Below are positions 56,387 to 64,000 of a DNA stretch of 64,000 nt, in pieces. Source of the stretch: Aurantimonas sp. 22II-16-19i (lineage in GTDB: Bacteria > Pseudomonadota > Alphaproteobacteria > Rhizobiales > Rhizobiaceae). The translations under genes and the position numbers were made by a program. Positions within the stretch are counted from its first letter, which is position 1, and each line of letters starts with the position of its first letter. The stretch covers positions 62,001 through 126,000 of the forward strand of contig NZ_AQQS01000002.1 in the NCBI RefSeq assembly GCF_002088275.1, read 5' to 3'. The notes under the pieces are model-generated. The model was not told where the DNA came from. It worked only from the letters and a program-made list of their open reading frames with translations, and searched no databases.

Positions 56387-57334
56387 ATGTCTTCCACCGA
56401 CGCCGTCTTTCGCTTCGCCCCCAGCCCGAATGGCGAGCTGCATCTCGGCCACGCCTATTCGGCGCTGGTCAATCACGCGCTGGCACGTGCTTCGGCCGGG
56501 CGGTTCCTGCTGCGCCACGAGGACATCGACACGGCCCGCTGCACGCCTGCCTTCGAGCGGCAGGTGGAGGAGGATCTAGGCTTTCTGGGGATCGCCTGGG
56601 ACGAGTCGCCGCGCCGCCAGTCGGACCACATGCAGGATTACGCGGCGGCGCTGGAGTCGCTGGCGGCAGAGGAACTCGTCTATCCGGGCTTCATGTCGCG
56701 CGGCGAGATCAAGGTCCATGCGGAGCGCTTCGAGGAAGAGGCAGGCCGGCCCTGGCCGTGCGATCCCGATGGCGCGCCGCTCTATCCCGGGCTCGACCGG
56801 CATGCGAGCACGAAGGAGCGCGAGACGCGGATGAGCGAGGGGGAGCGCTTCGCCTGGCGGCTCGACGTCGAGCGGGCGATCGAGATGGTGCCGGCGCTGA
56901 CCTGGGACGAACACGGCGCCTCGCCGGTGGGCGAGAGCGGGACGATCGTCGCAAGGCCGCTGGAATGGGGCGATGTCGTCCTTGGCCGAATGGACATCCC
57001 GACGAGCTATCACCTGTCGGTCGTGGTCGACGATGCGATCCAGGGGGTGAGCGACGTCGTGCGCGGCCGCGACCTGTTCTATGCGACGAGCATCCATCGG
57101 CTGCTGCAGGCGCTGCTGGGGCTGCCCGTCCCGCGCTACCACCATCACGGCCTCATCCTGGGAGATGACGGCCGCAAGCTGTCGAAGAGCGCCCAGGACA
57201 CCTCGCTGCGCTCGCTACGCGCGGCCGGCATGACGGCGGAGGACATCCGCCGGATGGTCGGACTGCCCGGACAGCCGGGAGACGACGACGCTGCGGCGGA
57301 GGTCAGACGCCCAGGATCGTCAGCCACAGGCTGA
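56387..57334 (+). CDS. gluQ: Glutamyl-queuosine tRNA(Asp) synthetase
   Basis: A 315-residue truncated glutamyl-tRNA synthetase that glutamylates queuosine in tRNA(Asp). Seen: FRFAPSPNGELHLGHAYSAL (HIGH box as HLGH), LLRHEDIDTARC, SYHLSVVVDDAIQGVSDVVR and the KMSKS-type GDDGRKLSKS. There is no anticodon-binding domain, distinguishing it from GluRS. The C-terminal 32 bp overlap the convergent AEC permease gene. It links functionally to queF at 35.6 kb. Confidence 0.93.
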   Translation: MSSTDAVFRFAPSPNGELHLGHAYSALVNHALARASAGRFLLRHEDIDTARCTPAFERQVEEDLGFLGIAWDESPRRQSDHMQDYAAALESLAAEELVYPGFMSRGEIKVHAERFEEEAGRPWPCDPDGAPLYPGLDRHASTKERETRMSEGERFAWRLDVERAIEMVPALTWDEHGASPVGESGTIVARPLEWGDVVLGRMDIPTSYHLSVVVDDAIQGVSDVVRGRDLFYATSIHRLLQALLGLPVPRYHHHGLILGDDGRKLSKSAQDTSLRSLRAAGMTAEDIRRMVGLPGQPGDDDAAAEVRRPGSSATG

Positions 57335-58268
57335 GCGTCACCACCGAGGCGACGGTCGAGATCAGGATGGTCGTCGCGGCGAGCTTCTCGCCGGCCTTGA
57401 AATAGGTGGCGAAGAGATAGGCGTTGATGCCGGCCGGCGCCGCCGCCGTCAGCACCGCGCCCTTCAGCCAGAGCGGCGGCAGGCCGGCCTGTCGGGCGAA
57501 GAGCCAGACGCAGAGCGGCATCACCACCAGCGACAGGACGGTGATCAGCGAGGAGGCGAGGAGGTCGCCGCGCAGCCCGTAGCGGGTCAGCGACATGCCG
57601 AGGGAGAACAGCGCGAGGCCGCCGGCGGTGCCGCCGAGAAGCCTCGTGACCTCGTCGAGCGAGCCTTCGAGCGGCAGGGCCAGTGCGCGCCAGCACACCC
57701 CGATGACGATGCCGACGATGATCGGGTTGGTGACGAGATTGACCGCCATGCGCCGCGCCATCTGCGCCAGCGGAACCGGCTCGCGGGCGAGATCGGCGCC
57801 CACCGCCGCGTCGAGGGCCGCGGCGCGCTCGACCAGCAGCGTCGAGGCGATCATCATGACCGGCAGGTGGATCGAGATGATGATCAGCAGCGGCTCGAGG
57901 CCGGCGTCGCCGAAGGCCCGCTGCAGCATCGGGATGGCGACGAAGACCGTGTTGGCAAAGCTCGACGAGATGCCGGCGATCACACCGGTGCGATGATCGG
58001 CGCCGGCGAACCGGCGGACCGCCAGCGTGCCCAGCGTCCAGGCGATGGCGACGCCGCCGAAATAGCTCAGCCACAAATAGACGGGATTGGCCTCGCCGAC
58101 GGACATGGTGGCGAGCGTGCGGAACAGCAGAACCGGCACGGCCACCACGAAGACGAAGCGCGCCAGCCCTTCGCCGACCGCCTCCGACAACAGCCCGAAC
58201 CGCGCCGCGGCATAGCCGAGCGCGATCAGGCTGAAGATCGGGACGATGATGTCGAGGATGGTCTGCAT
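57303..58268 (-). CDS. AEC-family transporter (auxin efflux carrier-like permease)
   Basis: 321 residues and ten hydrophobic segments in two halves, as in PF03547. Seen: ILDIIVPIFSLIALGYAAAR at the start, ISSSFANTVFVAIPMLQRAF with the family FxN motif, MAVNLVTNPIIVGIVIGVCW and AAAPAGINAYLFATYFKAG. Bacterial members export or import malate, malonate or related acids. Substrate unknown. CGGAG precedes the ATG. Convergent overlap with gluQ. Confidence 0.9.
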   Translation of the reverse strand: MQTILDIIVPIFSLIALGYAAARFGLLSEAVGEGLARFVFVVAVPVLLFRTLATMSVGEANPVYLWLSYFGGVAIAWTLGTLAVRRFAGADHRTGVIAGISSSFANTVFVAIPMLQRAFGDAGLEPLLIIISIHLPVMMIASTLLVERAAALDAAVGADLAREPVPLAQMARRMAVNLVTNPIIVGIVIGVCWRALALPLEGSLDEVTRLLGGTAGGLALFSLGMSLTRYGLRGDLLASSLITVLSLVVMPLCVWLFARQAGLPPLWLKGAVLTAAAPAGINAYLFATYFKAGEKLAATTILISTVASVVTLSLWLTILGV

Positions 58269-58426
58269 GGTGGGAAACTCCGATGCCCGGCGGCCTCTCT
58301 CGAGCCTGGCGACGTTGTTGCAGGCCGAGCCATGAGCGGGGGGCGAGGCACTTCGTGGCGATCTGAAGAGGCTCGGCGCAAGGTGAGGGAGTGTGCGGGT
58401 GGGCATCGTGTCAGCCGCGAAGCCGA

Positions 58427-58438
58427 TACTACGTAGTA
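58427..58438. promoter_or_regulatory. 12-bp perfect palindrome TACTACGTAGTA
   Basis: Lies in the 390-bp gap upstream of the AEC gene (about 160 bp from its start) and behind the end of the GSCFA gene. A perfect 12-bp dyad is a plausible operator. Nothing else coding was found in that gap. Confidence 0.35.
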
Positions 58439-58658
58439 CAATGCCGTATCACTTTGGCAATCCGCTTCGCCGATGGTGGGTCTGACAGTGCTGGAGAGTG
58501 CAATTTTTCGGAATGCGAACAGTTTCTCCCGATGCGCCAGCCTGGATCGGCTGGGTGCATCGGACTGCTTCGACGGGAGGGCACCGTCTGAAGCGCGTCG
58601 CCAGACAAGACGTCGGCAGCGAATCAAACTCTGCAGGCACGGCTTCAAGCGGAGATTT

Positions 58659-59804
58659 TCACCGCTCATCTGCGCTTGTTGGCAACTTGTCCAGGCGCGT
58701 TCGTTGATCACCCGACGAGATCATTCTGTCTCTGCCGCGCAGGATGCGTTTCTTCAGCCACTGAGCGGCCTTGGCCAGGTTGAAGCGACGCCGTCTCCCT
58801 TCAAGGTACGGGTGAACCGATGGCCTTGCTGCGACATCAGGCTCGGCTGATGCCTCTTCCATGGGAACGATCTTCGGCTGGTTGACCGCCGGGGCCACGT
58901 AGTGGTCGATCATGTTGCCGACGACGCGCGCAATGACACTTTGCCGGACGTGCATGTTGTCAGGGCCGAAAGCGGGATGTCCGAATGCGGAGACAATCTC
59001 ATAGGAAGGGAAATAGTCGACGTTGCGATACTGCCGGCAGATGCGCTCCGCGCATATTCGGAGCGTGGACTTCGAATACATGTTTGCGATGATGCAATCG
59101 ACATCCGTGAACGTTGCATTCATAGGCACAGGCGAGACCGTCAGCAGGACATTCTTGTCGCCAAGCGCGTCGATGATCTGCGAGACGATCTCCGTGCAGC
59201 GGTCTACATCGAGCTGATGAAAGGTGTAGCGGCCGGCGCCAGTCCTCAAGTGACCGATATAGACGTCGTTGAGCCAGAGCTCATGCACTTCGTCGTACCA
59301 GCATTCCACCATCCCCAGCGTGATGATGACGGTCTGCGCTCTGTTCAGCCCGTCCTCATAGAGCGCAAGGATCTGCCGACGCCTCTCCTTGGCTCGCTGG
59401 AGGCTGACCGTATGGTGTCCGGTAGCGAGCAAAAGGTCTGCGTAGCCTGACGGGGTTTTGACGATCCCGCGAAAGTCAGCGGCGTTTCCGACGGCCCGTA
59501 TCGCCTGCAGCATCGTCCCAGGATTGTACTGGTTCAGAACGCGGTTGGGCTGGCCAGGCAGATTATCCTGCGCGGCCGAAAAGCGGGTCGCCGGAACGTC
59601 GACACCCTGCAGGGCCAGAGCTCGCTCGACGTTGCGCGCAAAGCACGAACCGATCGTCATCACACTCGACCCGGGCTCGATCGAGAAACTCGGCTTCACT
59701 GCGGGGAATAGCAGACCCTGGTAACGAGGGTCATTCCTGTCAGGAAATCTGCGAGACTTGTTCTGCGCCGCTCGACGAAGGACCTCTTTGCCAGGGTCGG
59801 ACAT
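58659..59804 (-). CDS. GSCFA domain protein
   Basis: 381 residues. The family-defining motif appears as VMTIGSCFARNVERAL near residue 53, with PATRFSAAQDNLPGQPNRVL and VIITLGMVECWYDEVHELWL further on; the SGNH-hydrolase-like fold would use the Ser of GSC and a late D-x-x-H (FGPDNMHVRQS). Family members are linked to surface polysaccharide loci; enzymatic activity is unproven. The C-terminus is basic (KKRILRGRDRM). ATG chosen; a TTG five codons earlier is possible. Lower GC than its neighbours, and no glycosyltransferases are adjacent, so it stands alone here. Confidence 0.85.
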   Translation of the reverse strand: MSDPGKEVLRRAAQNKSRRFPDRNDPRYQGLLFPAVKPSFSIEPGSSVMTIGSCFARNVERALALQGVDVPATRFSAAQDNLPGQPNRVLNQYNPGTMLQAIRAVGNAADFRGIVKTPSGYADLLLATGHHTVSLQRAKERRRQILALYEDGLNRAQTVIITLGMVECWYDEVHELWLNDVYIGHLRTGAGRYTFHQLDVDRCTEIVSQIIDALGDKNVLLTVSPVPMNATFTDVDCIIANMYSKSTLRICAERICRQYRNVDYFPSYEIVSAFGHPAFGPDNMHVRQSVIARVVGNMIDHYVAPAVNQPKIVPMEEASAEPDVAARPSVHPYLEGRRRRFNLAKAAQWLKKRILRGRDRMISSGDQRTRLDKLPTSADER

Positions 59805-59901
59805 TGAGAGATGATCCAATCCATTGGTGGATAAAATCCTATACCATGAACTTGAGCCATCGCGGCACGATTATTCCGCAAGGGTAAATCCGGAGGTGGA
59901 T

Positions 59902-61980
59902 TCAGCAAGCTGCCGCCGGCGCTATCCTTGCTTTCGCTTGAACTTCTATCAGCACGACGACTGACCGAGCGGCGATGGTCATCGTTGAGCTTGCTGGTGA
60001 CACGATCGACGAATGGTCGGTCAGCGAAGAATCCAGAATCTGGCGCAACCGATGGCCGGGCCGCGGGGCCGGCAGGGTGGCCTCGACGATGAGATGGCCG
60101 GCGTTGAGATAGACGATCACCCGCTCGCTCTCCTCGTCCCCGGCGCGGCGGGGCGCGTAGACGCTCATGCCGAGGAAATGGCGTTCAGGGTCGTGCCAGT
60201 CTGCCTCGCCCATCGGCTCGCCGGTTTCCGCCAGCCAGACGACGTCCTCGACCGCGCCTCCGTCGACGACGCCGCCGGTGAGGAAGCGGTCGGCAGACAG
60301 CGCCGGGTGCTCGCGTCGCAGCTTCGCGAGGCGTGCGACGAAGGCCGAGAGGTCGCGGTCGGCATTGTCCCAGTCGAGCCAGAGGATCTCGTTATCCTGG
60401 CAATAGGCGTTGTTGTTGCCGCGCTGGCTGCGGCCGATCTCGTCGCCGGCGACGATCATCAGGCTGCCGCGGGAGACGAAGAGCGTCGCCAGAAGCGCCC
60501 GGACGTCGCGCCGTCGCGCCTCGACGATACCCGCATCGTCGCTCGGTCCCTCGACGCCGTGGTTCCAGCTGAAGTTCTCGCCATGGCCGTCGCGGTTGTC
60601 CTCGCCATTGGCCTGGTTGTGCTTCTCGGCGTAGGCGGTGAGATCGGCCAGCGCGAAGCCGTCATGGGGGGCGATCATGTTGACGCCGACGGAGGGTTTT
60701 CGCCCGTTGCCGCCGAAGATGTCCGCAGACCCCGCCAGCCGCGTCGCGAGATTGCCGACGCTCTCCTCATGGCCGCGCCAGAACTTGCGGACGTCGTCGC
60801 GGAACCGGTCCTGCCATTCGAAGAACGGGGGCGGAAACCGGCCCACCTGATAGCCGCCGGGGCCGATGTCCCAGGATTCGGCCACATGCATGCGGTCCTT
60901 CAGGACAGGATCGCTCGCAATCGCTGTCAAAAGCGGCGCGTCCGGCGCAAAACCCTGGTCGTTGCGCCCGAGGATCGGGGCGAGATCGTAGCGGAAACCG
61001 TCGATGCCCATGGTCTCGACGAAATGCCGGAGCGTATCGACGACGAGCCTTGCGACGGGCGCCCGGTCGCAGGCGAAGGTGTTCCCGGTGCCGGTGTCGT
61101 TCACCAGCGAGCCGTCCTCGGCGTGGCGGTAGTAGAGCGCATTGTCGAGCCCGCGATAGGAGATCGTCGGCCCTTCCACCGGGCCCTCGCCGGAATGGTT
61201 GAAGACGACGTCGAGGAGGACGCGGATGCCGCGCTGGTGAAAGGCCTCGACCGCCCGGCGCATGTCGGCAGGCCCACCCGGCGCCAGCCGCGGATCGAGC
61301 GCCATGTGGGTGATCGGATTGTAGCCCCAGGCATTGGTGAGGCCGAGCCGCGTCAGATGCGCCTCGTCGATAAAGGCGGCGCAGGGCATCAGCTCGACCG
61401 TTTCGACACCGAGCGCCTGGATGTGATCGAGCAGGGCCGGTTCGGCGAGCGCCGCGAGCGTCCCGCGGATGGGGTCGGGAACGTCCGGGTGGCGCTGGGA
61501 AAAGCCGCGCACATGCAGCTCGTAGATGAAGCCTGGCGTGGAAAAGGGCAGCGGCTCTGCGTCGCTCGGCGCGTCCGTCACGATGGCGCGAGGCACCCAT
61601 GGCGCGCTGTCGAGCCGCTGCTGCGGCGGCGCGGCAAGGGCCGGGTGGTAGACGAACGGCCGGTCGAGCCGCAGGGCATAGGGATCGACCAGCAGCTTCG
61701 ACGGGTCGAACCGGTGGTTCCGCCCCGGATCGAACGAGCCGTGAGCCCGCAACCCGTAGCGCGCGCCGGGCTTCAGGTCCGGCACGAAGCCGAAGCGCAC
61801 GCCGCCCCTCTCGCCGGGCAGGGGGATGCGCTGGAGCTCCTCAGTCCCCGTCTCGTCGAACAGGCAGAGTTCGACGCGGTCGGCATTGTGCGAGGTGACG
61901 GCGAAATCGACGCCGCGCTTCGTCGGGGTCGCGCCCAGCCGCTTCGGCAGCCCGCGCTCGGGAGTGATGGTGAAGGACAT
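59902..61980 (-). CDS. glgX: Glycogen debranching enzyme GlgX
   Basis: 692 residues: N-terminal CBM48 domain (~15-100), GH13 barrel with DVVFNHSGEGP, the nucleophile in GIDGFRYDLAPILGRN, the acid in MHVAESWDIGPGGYQVG and the transition-state Asp in MIAPHDGFALADLTAY, then a C-terminal beta domain. It cuts alpha-1,6 branches in phosphorylase-trimmed glycogen. AESWDIGPGG replaces the more common AEPWD. No other glg genes are nearby. Starts at MSFTITPERG. It seems to be the last conserved gene before the accessory end of the window. Confidence 0.94.
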   Translation of the reverse strand: MSFTITPERGLPKRLGATPTKRGVDFAVTSHNADRVELCLFDETGTEELQRIPLPGERGGVRFGFVPDLKPGARYGLRAHGSFDPGRNHRFDPSKLLVDPYALRLDRPFVYHPALAAPPQQRLDSAPWVPRAIVTDAPSDAEPLPFSTPGFIYELHVRGFSQRHPDVPDPIRGTLAALAEPALLDHIQALGVETVELMPCAAFIDEAHLTRLGLTNAWGYNPITHMALDPRLAPGGPADMRRAVEAFHQRGIRVLLDVVFNHSGEGPVEGPTISYRGLDNALYYRHAEDGSLVNDTGTGNTFACDRAPVARLVVDTLRHFVETMGIDGFRYDLAPILGRNDQGFAPDAPLLTAIASDPVLKDRMHVAESWDIGPGGYQVGRFPPPFFEWQDRFRDDVRKFWRGHEESVGNLATRLAGSADIFGGNGRKPSVGVNMIAPHDGFALADLTAYAEKHNQANGEDNRDGHGENFSWNHGVEGPSDDAGIVEARRRDVRALLATLFVSRGSLMIVAGDEIGRSQRGNNNAYCQDNEILWLDWDNADRDLSAFVARLAKLRREHPALSADRFLTGGVVDGGAVEDVVWLAETGEPMGEADWHDPERHFLGMSVYAPRRAGDEESERVIVYLNAGHLIVEATLPAPRPGHRLRQILDSSLTDHSSIVSPASSTMTIAARSVVVLIEVQAKARIAPAAAC

Positions 61981-62075
61981 GGAGACGGTTTAGCGGCTTG
62001 GCGGGGGCTGCGCCACTGGGGCGATAGGGGTGGAGGCAGGGATTGGCGAGCGGCGGATCAAAATGAGGGGCGATC

Positions 62076-62591
62076 ATGAACCGAAGCGGCACGGAAGGGG
62101 CAGAGGGCGCGAGCGCCAACACCCGCGGCTCGCCCTCGCGGTGACGGCTCCACGCCCATCGACATGTCGAAAAGACGGTCGCGGAAGTGCTTGGCGAGAT
62201 CGTCTGGCTGATGAGCCAGGACAAGGTCGAGCGTCACCGGCCGATCAGCGATCTGGAGCGCCAGGTGATGCCGGCGATCCTCTATCGCGAGTTCCGGATT
62301 TTCTACATACCCCAGGAGATGGGGCTGGACAGCCAGCCTAGGTTGGTCAAGCCGGAGGCGGGGAAGCCTGCGTTGGAGGCGGATGGCGACCCCGGCTTGC
62401 CGCTGATGCCGATCGGGGCGGTGCTTTGGGCAATGGTTTCGGATGCGGTGGCGAAAATGATCGAAGAGAATCCGAAAGCGCTCGAAAAATTGCGGCCGGA
62501 GCAATGGCGATCTGGAAGCCAGAAAGTCATTGTGCGGATCATTGCGGCCATGGGCGGGGCGAACGAAATGGTTCGAGAGGCATCGAAATGA
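62076..62591 (+). pseudogene. Toxin-activating lysine-acyltransferase (HlyC-like) homologue, nonsense-interrupted or re-initiated
   Basis: The frame opened by ATG at 62076 (MNRSGTEGAEGASANTRG) meets a TGA at 62142 and then continues into clear HlyC-family sequence: HVEKTVAEVLGEIVWLMSQ, ISDLERQVMPAILYREFRIF, GAVLWAMVSDAV, LRPEQWRSGSQ and AAMGGANEMV. The longest uninterrupted part starts at GTG 62187 and gives 134 residues, cutting into the conserved N-terminal helix. By alignment the catalytic His of HlyC (H23) is Glu (VERHRPIS) and Asp 92 is Arg (IVRIIAAMGG). So this is either a decayed gene or a non-acylating relative. A ~25-residue insert (around PRLVKPEAGKPALEADG) is unusual. The stop overlaps the next start (ATGA). 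Confidence 0.65.
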
Positions 62592-63385
62592 AATTCTCCG
62601 TGACTCGAATTTTCGCGACCGTAACATCTGCCATTCTGGTTGTTATGTCCACTTCTTGTGCAGATGGTTTCGCCCAAGGCTCCTGCCTCGAATCGAGTAT
62701 GGAGAGAGTTGACGATACGCAATATGATAAATCTGAATCCGATTCTAAAGAAATAATCATAAAAATTGGCGAAGAGATTCTTCAAGTGCCGAGCGGGTAT
62801 TTTCAGATGCGGCCAGGACACGATATGTGGAACAAAAGCGTAATTGATCAGAATGATATCAGTTCACTAGTTTCGTGGGATAGATTTAGTGCCGCGTTTT
62901 GGATGCCCAGTCTAAAATGGCCTGAAGGCTATCCCGTTCATTCCAAGATGCGGAATCTTTGTGGAAGCTCAAAGGCTCAAGCGCGTCGAAACAAATATAT
63001 AGTGGAATTCAGAGTGCTGCTCCCTTGGGGGGAACTAAATAAGAATAATTCAAATTTTACCACACCATCAGAACGCTTAGAAAATGGTATAAAATACGGA
63101 TTAAATCCCCCAAAAGTTAAGATCACTGAATTTGGGATTCTGAGGTATCCAAGGATAAACGGAAAAAAAGTCGATTATTTCTACAAAGATGTCGATTTAT
63201 TTGAACTTAAGCTGATATGCTCTAATGATTCTGGTGTGCCTAATCCTTTATGTTATGGGTATGTATTGTATTATGAGGAAGGGCTCGGTTTCTTTATTCG
63301 TTTTCCCGAGGCATATTTGCCAGAATGGCGCGATAACGTCGAAGCTGTGCATTCATTGTTGGCAAAGTGGCGTGCAAAAATCTAG
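62588..63385 (+). CDS. AT-rich secreted protein of unknown function
   Basis: 265 residues, translationally coupled (ATGA) to the HlyC-like gene. A signal peptide is clear (MKFSVTRIFATVTSAILVVM, cleavage near GFAQG; STSC just before is a poor lipobox). The mature part is mixed alpha/beta with many aromatic residues: GEEILQVPSGYFQMRPGHDM, DRFSAAFWMPSLKWPEGYPV, ERLENGIKYGLNPPKVKITE, VDYFYKDVDLFELKLICSND and FFIRFPEAYLPEWRDNVEAV. Four to five Cys may form disulfides. It is far more AT-rich than the rest of the window, a sign of transfer. Size, export and context would suit a periplasmic immunity or accessory protein, but no family was recognised. Confidence 0.75.
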   Translation: MKFSVTRIFATVTSAILVVMSTSCADGFAQGSCLESSMERVDDTQYDKSESDSKEIIIKIGEEILQVPSGYFQMRPGHDMWNKSVIDQNDISSLVSWDRFSAAFWMPSLKWPEGYPVHSKMRNLCGSSKAQARRNKYIVEFRVLLPWGELNKNNSNFTTPSERLENGIKYGLNPPKVKITEFGILRYPRINGKKVDYFYKDVDLFELKLICSNDSGVPNPLCYGYVLYYEEGLGFFIRFPEAYLPEWRDNVEAVHSLLAKWRAKI

Positions 63386-63395
63386 AAATTGTATT

Positions 63396-63535
63396 TTATT
63401 GACTTGGCCTCAGAGTTTGAAGCGCGCGATTTCTAGTAGCAGTGATTTCATCCGGATCGGCGCGCCAGGCGAAGGGTTTGGGATCGTTCGCGTGTATTCC
63501 GCCAGGAAGCGTTTGATGGCGGCCTGTGGAGTGGA
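63396..63535 (-). mobile_element. Remnant of an IS630-family transposase 3' end
   Basis: On the reverse strand, QAAIKRFLAEYTR and then, after a one-base frame change, NDPKPFAWRADPDEITATRN and RALQTLRPSQ-stop match the C-terminal region of IS630-type transposases (RFLxE...NPKPFxWxADPxxI). Neither end of an element nor a target duplication could be found. The upstream part on this strand is not recognisable, so the element is a small decayed fragment. The following ~230 bp up to the antitoxin gene hold nothing identified. Confidence 0.6.
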
Positions 63536-63768
63536 CCCCATTTCGCCAGACAGGCGGCAGTTGGGACCAGAGTATCGGCTGCGTCGTGGATCCGGTGTCG
63601 AAGGGCGTAGACGCTCGTCCGGACGGGCATGAACTGCTGCGGGTCGTCCGGCCCGCCTTCCGTCATACGTCCGAGAAGACGCGCTTGAAGAAGCACCCGG
63701 ATGCCTCCGCCGATTGCCGGCCCTCCGGTCTTCTGGTCAGTCTGCGGCGTTCGAGCTAGAATGGGCGC

Positions 63769-64000
63769 ATGACGATGCGACTGACCCCGGAACAAGAGGC
63801 AATCGTGGCCACGGCGCTGGCCCAAGGTTTGGCGAGCAGCGCCGAAAATTTCGTTTCCGAGGCCCTGCGCAAACAGGCCGCAGAGTTGGGGCGGAAGGCC
63901 GAGGTGGATGCCTGGCTTCGTGACGTCGTGGTCCCGGCGCATCATGAATTCATGAAGAACCCGTCAGGGGGTGTCCCGGCACGTGACCTTCTGGCGACCA
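63769..64000 (+). CDS. ParD-like ribbon-helix-helix antitoxin, truncated by window end
   Basis: 77 visible residues, open to the last base. The start MTMRLTPEQEAIVATALAQG is typical of ParD/RHH antitoxins, followed by ASSAENFVSEALRKQAAELG. The tail DAWLRDVVVPAHHEFMKNPS and GGVPARDLLAT resembles the toxin-binding extension of antitoxins paired with ParE-type RelE/ParE toxins. The partner, expected immediately downstream, lies outside the window. The position beside an IS630 remnant fits an accessory segment. Confidence 0.7.
   Translation, partial: MTMRLTPEQEAIVATALAQGLASSAENFVSEALRKQAAELGRKAEVDAWLRDVVVPAHHEFMKNPSGGVPARDLLAT

Overview
The window looks like the chromosome of a high-GC alphaproteobacterium of the order Hyphomicrobiales (Rhizobiales). 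Evidence: the gene order rplU-rpmA-GNAT-obgE-proB-proA-nadD-rsfS-rlmH-envC-ctpA, an L21 protein with a helix-hairpin-helix tail, a RibBX-type riboflavin protein, PcaQ-linked protocatechuate genes, a fdsGBA-type formate dehydrogenase and a CtrA-like TTAA-N7-TTAA box. Aurantimonadaceae or a relative is a guess at family level. No rRNA, tRNA or CRISPR array was seen.

Bases 1-13.7 kb are a sugar-acid catabolic block. After the tail of a LuxR-type response regulator come a RuBisCO-like protein, a Gfo/Idh/MocA dehydrogenase, a FadR/GntR regulator, a DUF1537 kinase (oiaK-like) and an apnO-like oxidoisomerase. This matches the D-apiose/D-apionate pathway described in 2018: apiose to apionate, to 3-oxo-isoapionate, to its 4-phosphate, then RLP cleavage. 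Next to it are a beta-hydroxyacid dehydrogenase, an isocitrate/isopropylmalate-type dehydrogenase, a TRAP transporter (dctPQM), a second GntR regulator and an aldehyde dehydrogenase. A shared GGTATGAYGA word in three divergent promoters suggests common control.

Bases 13.7-27.6 kb are conserved housekeeping: a secreted pentapeptide protein, ribosomal proteins L21 and L27, ObgE, proline biosynthesis (ProB, ProA), NadD, ribosome factors RsfS and RlmH, and the envelope genes envC, ctpA and a divergent polysaccharide deacetylase. Bases 27.6-31.8 kb hold 4-hydroxybenzoate/protocatechuate degradation (pobA, pcaGHC) with a divergent pcaQ-like regulator. Small secreted proteins of unknown function follow, then ribBX and queF.

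Bases 36.2-44.2 kb carry the NAD-dependent formate dehydrogenase operon fdsGB-fdsA-fdhD-fdsD behind a divergently placed LysR regulator. A BrnT/BrnA toxin-antitoxin pair sits between fdsB and fdsA, and a 46-bp inverted repeat sits between fdsA and fdhD. Bases 44.3-51 kb are single genes: lipoprotein deacetylase, metallophosphoesterase, Nudix hydrolase, alpha/beta hydrolase with a divergent membrane AraC regulator, glutathionyl-hydroquinone reductase and a GNAT. Bases 51.1-54.4 kb are a tripartite tricarboxylate transporter, tctCBA.

Bases 54.5-64 kb mix DNA/tRNA enzymes (HNH endonuclease, AlkA-like glycosylase, GluQ-RS), an AEC permease, a GSCFA protein and glgX with a clearly accessory end. 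That end holds a HlyC-like toxin acyltransferase homologue that lacks the family's catalytic residues and has a stop codon in its likely 5' end, an overlapping AT-rich gene for a secreted protein of unknown function, an IS630-family remnant and a ParD-like antitoxin cut by the window edge. This last stretch and the toxin-antitoxin insertion in the fds operon are the least conventional parts of the window.
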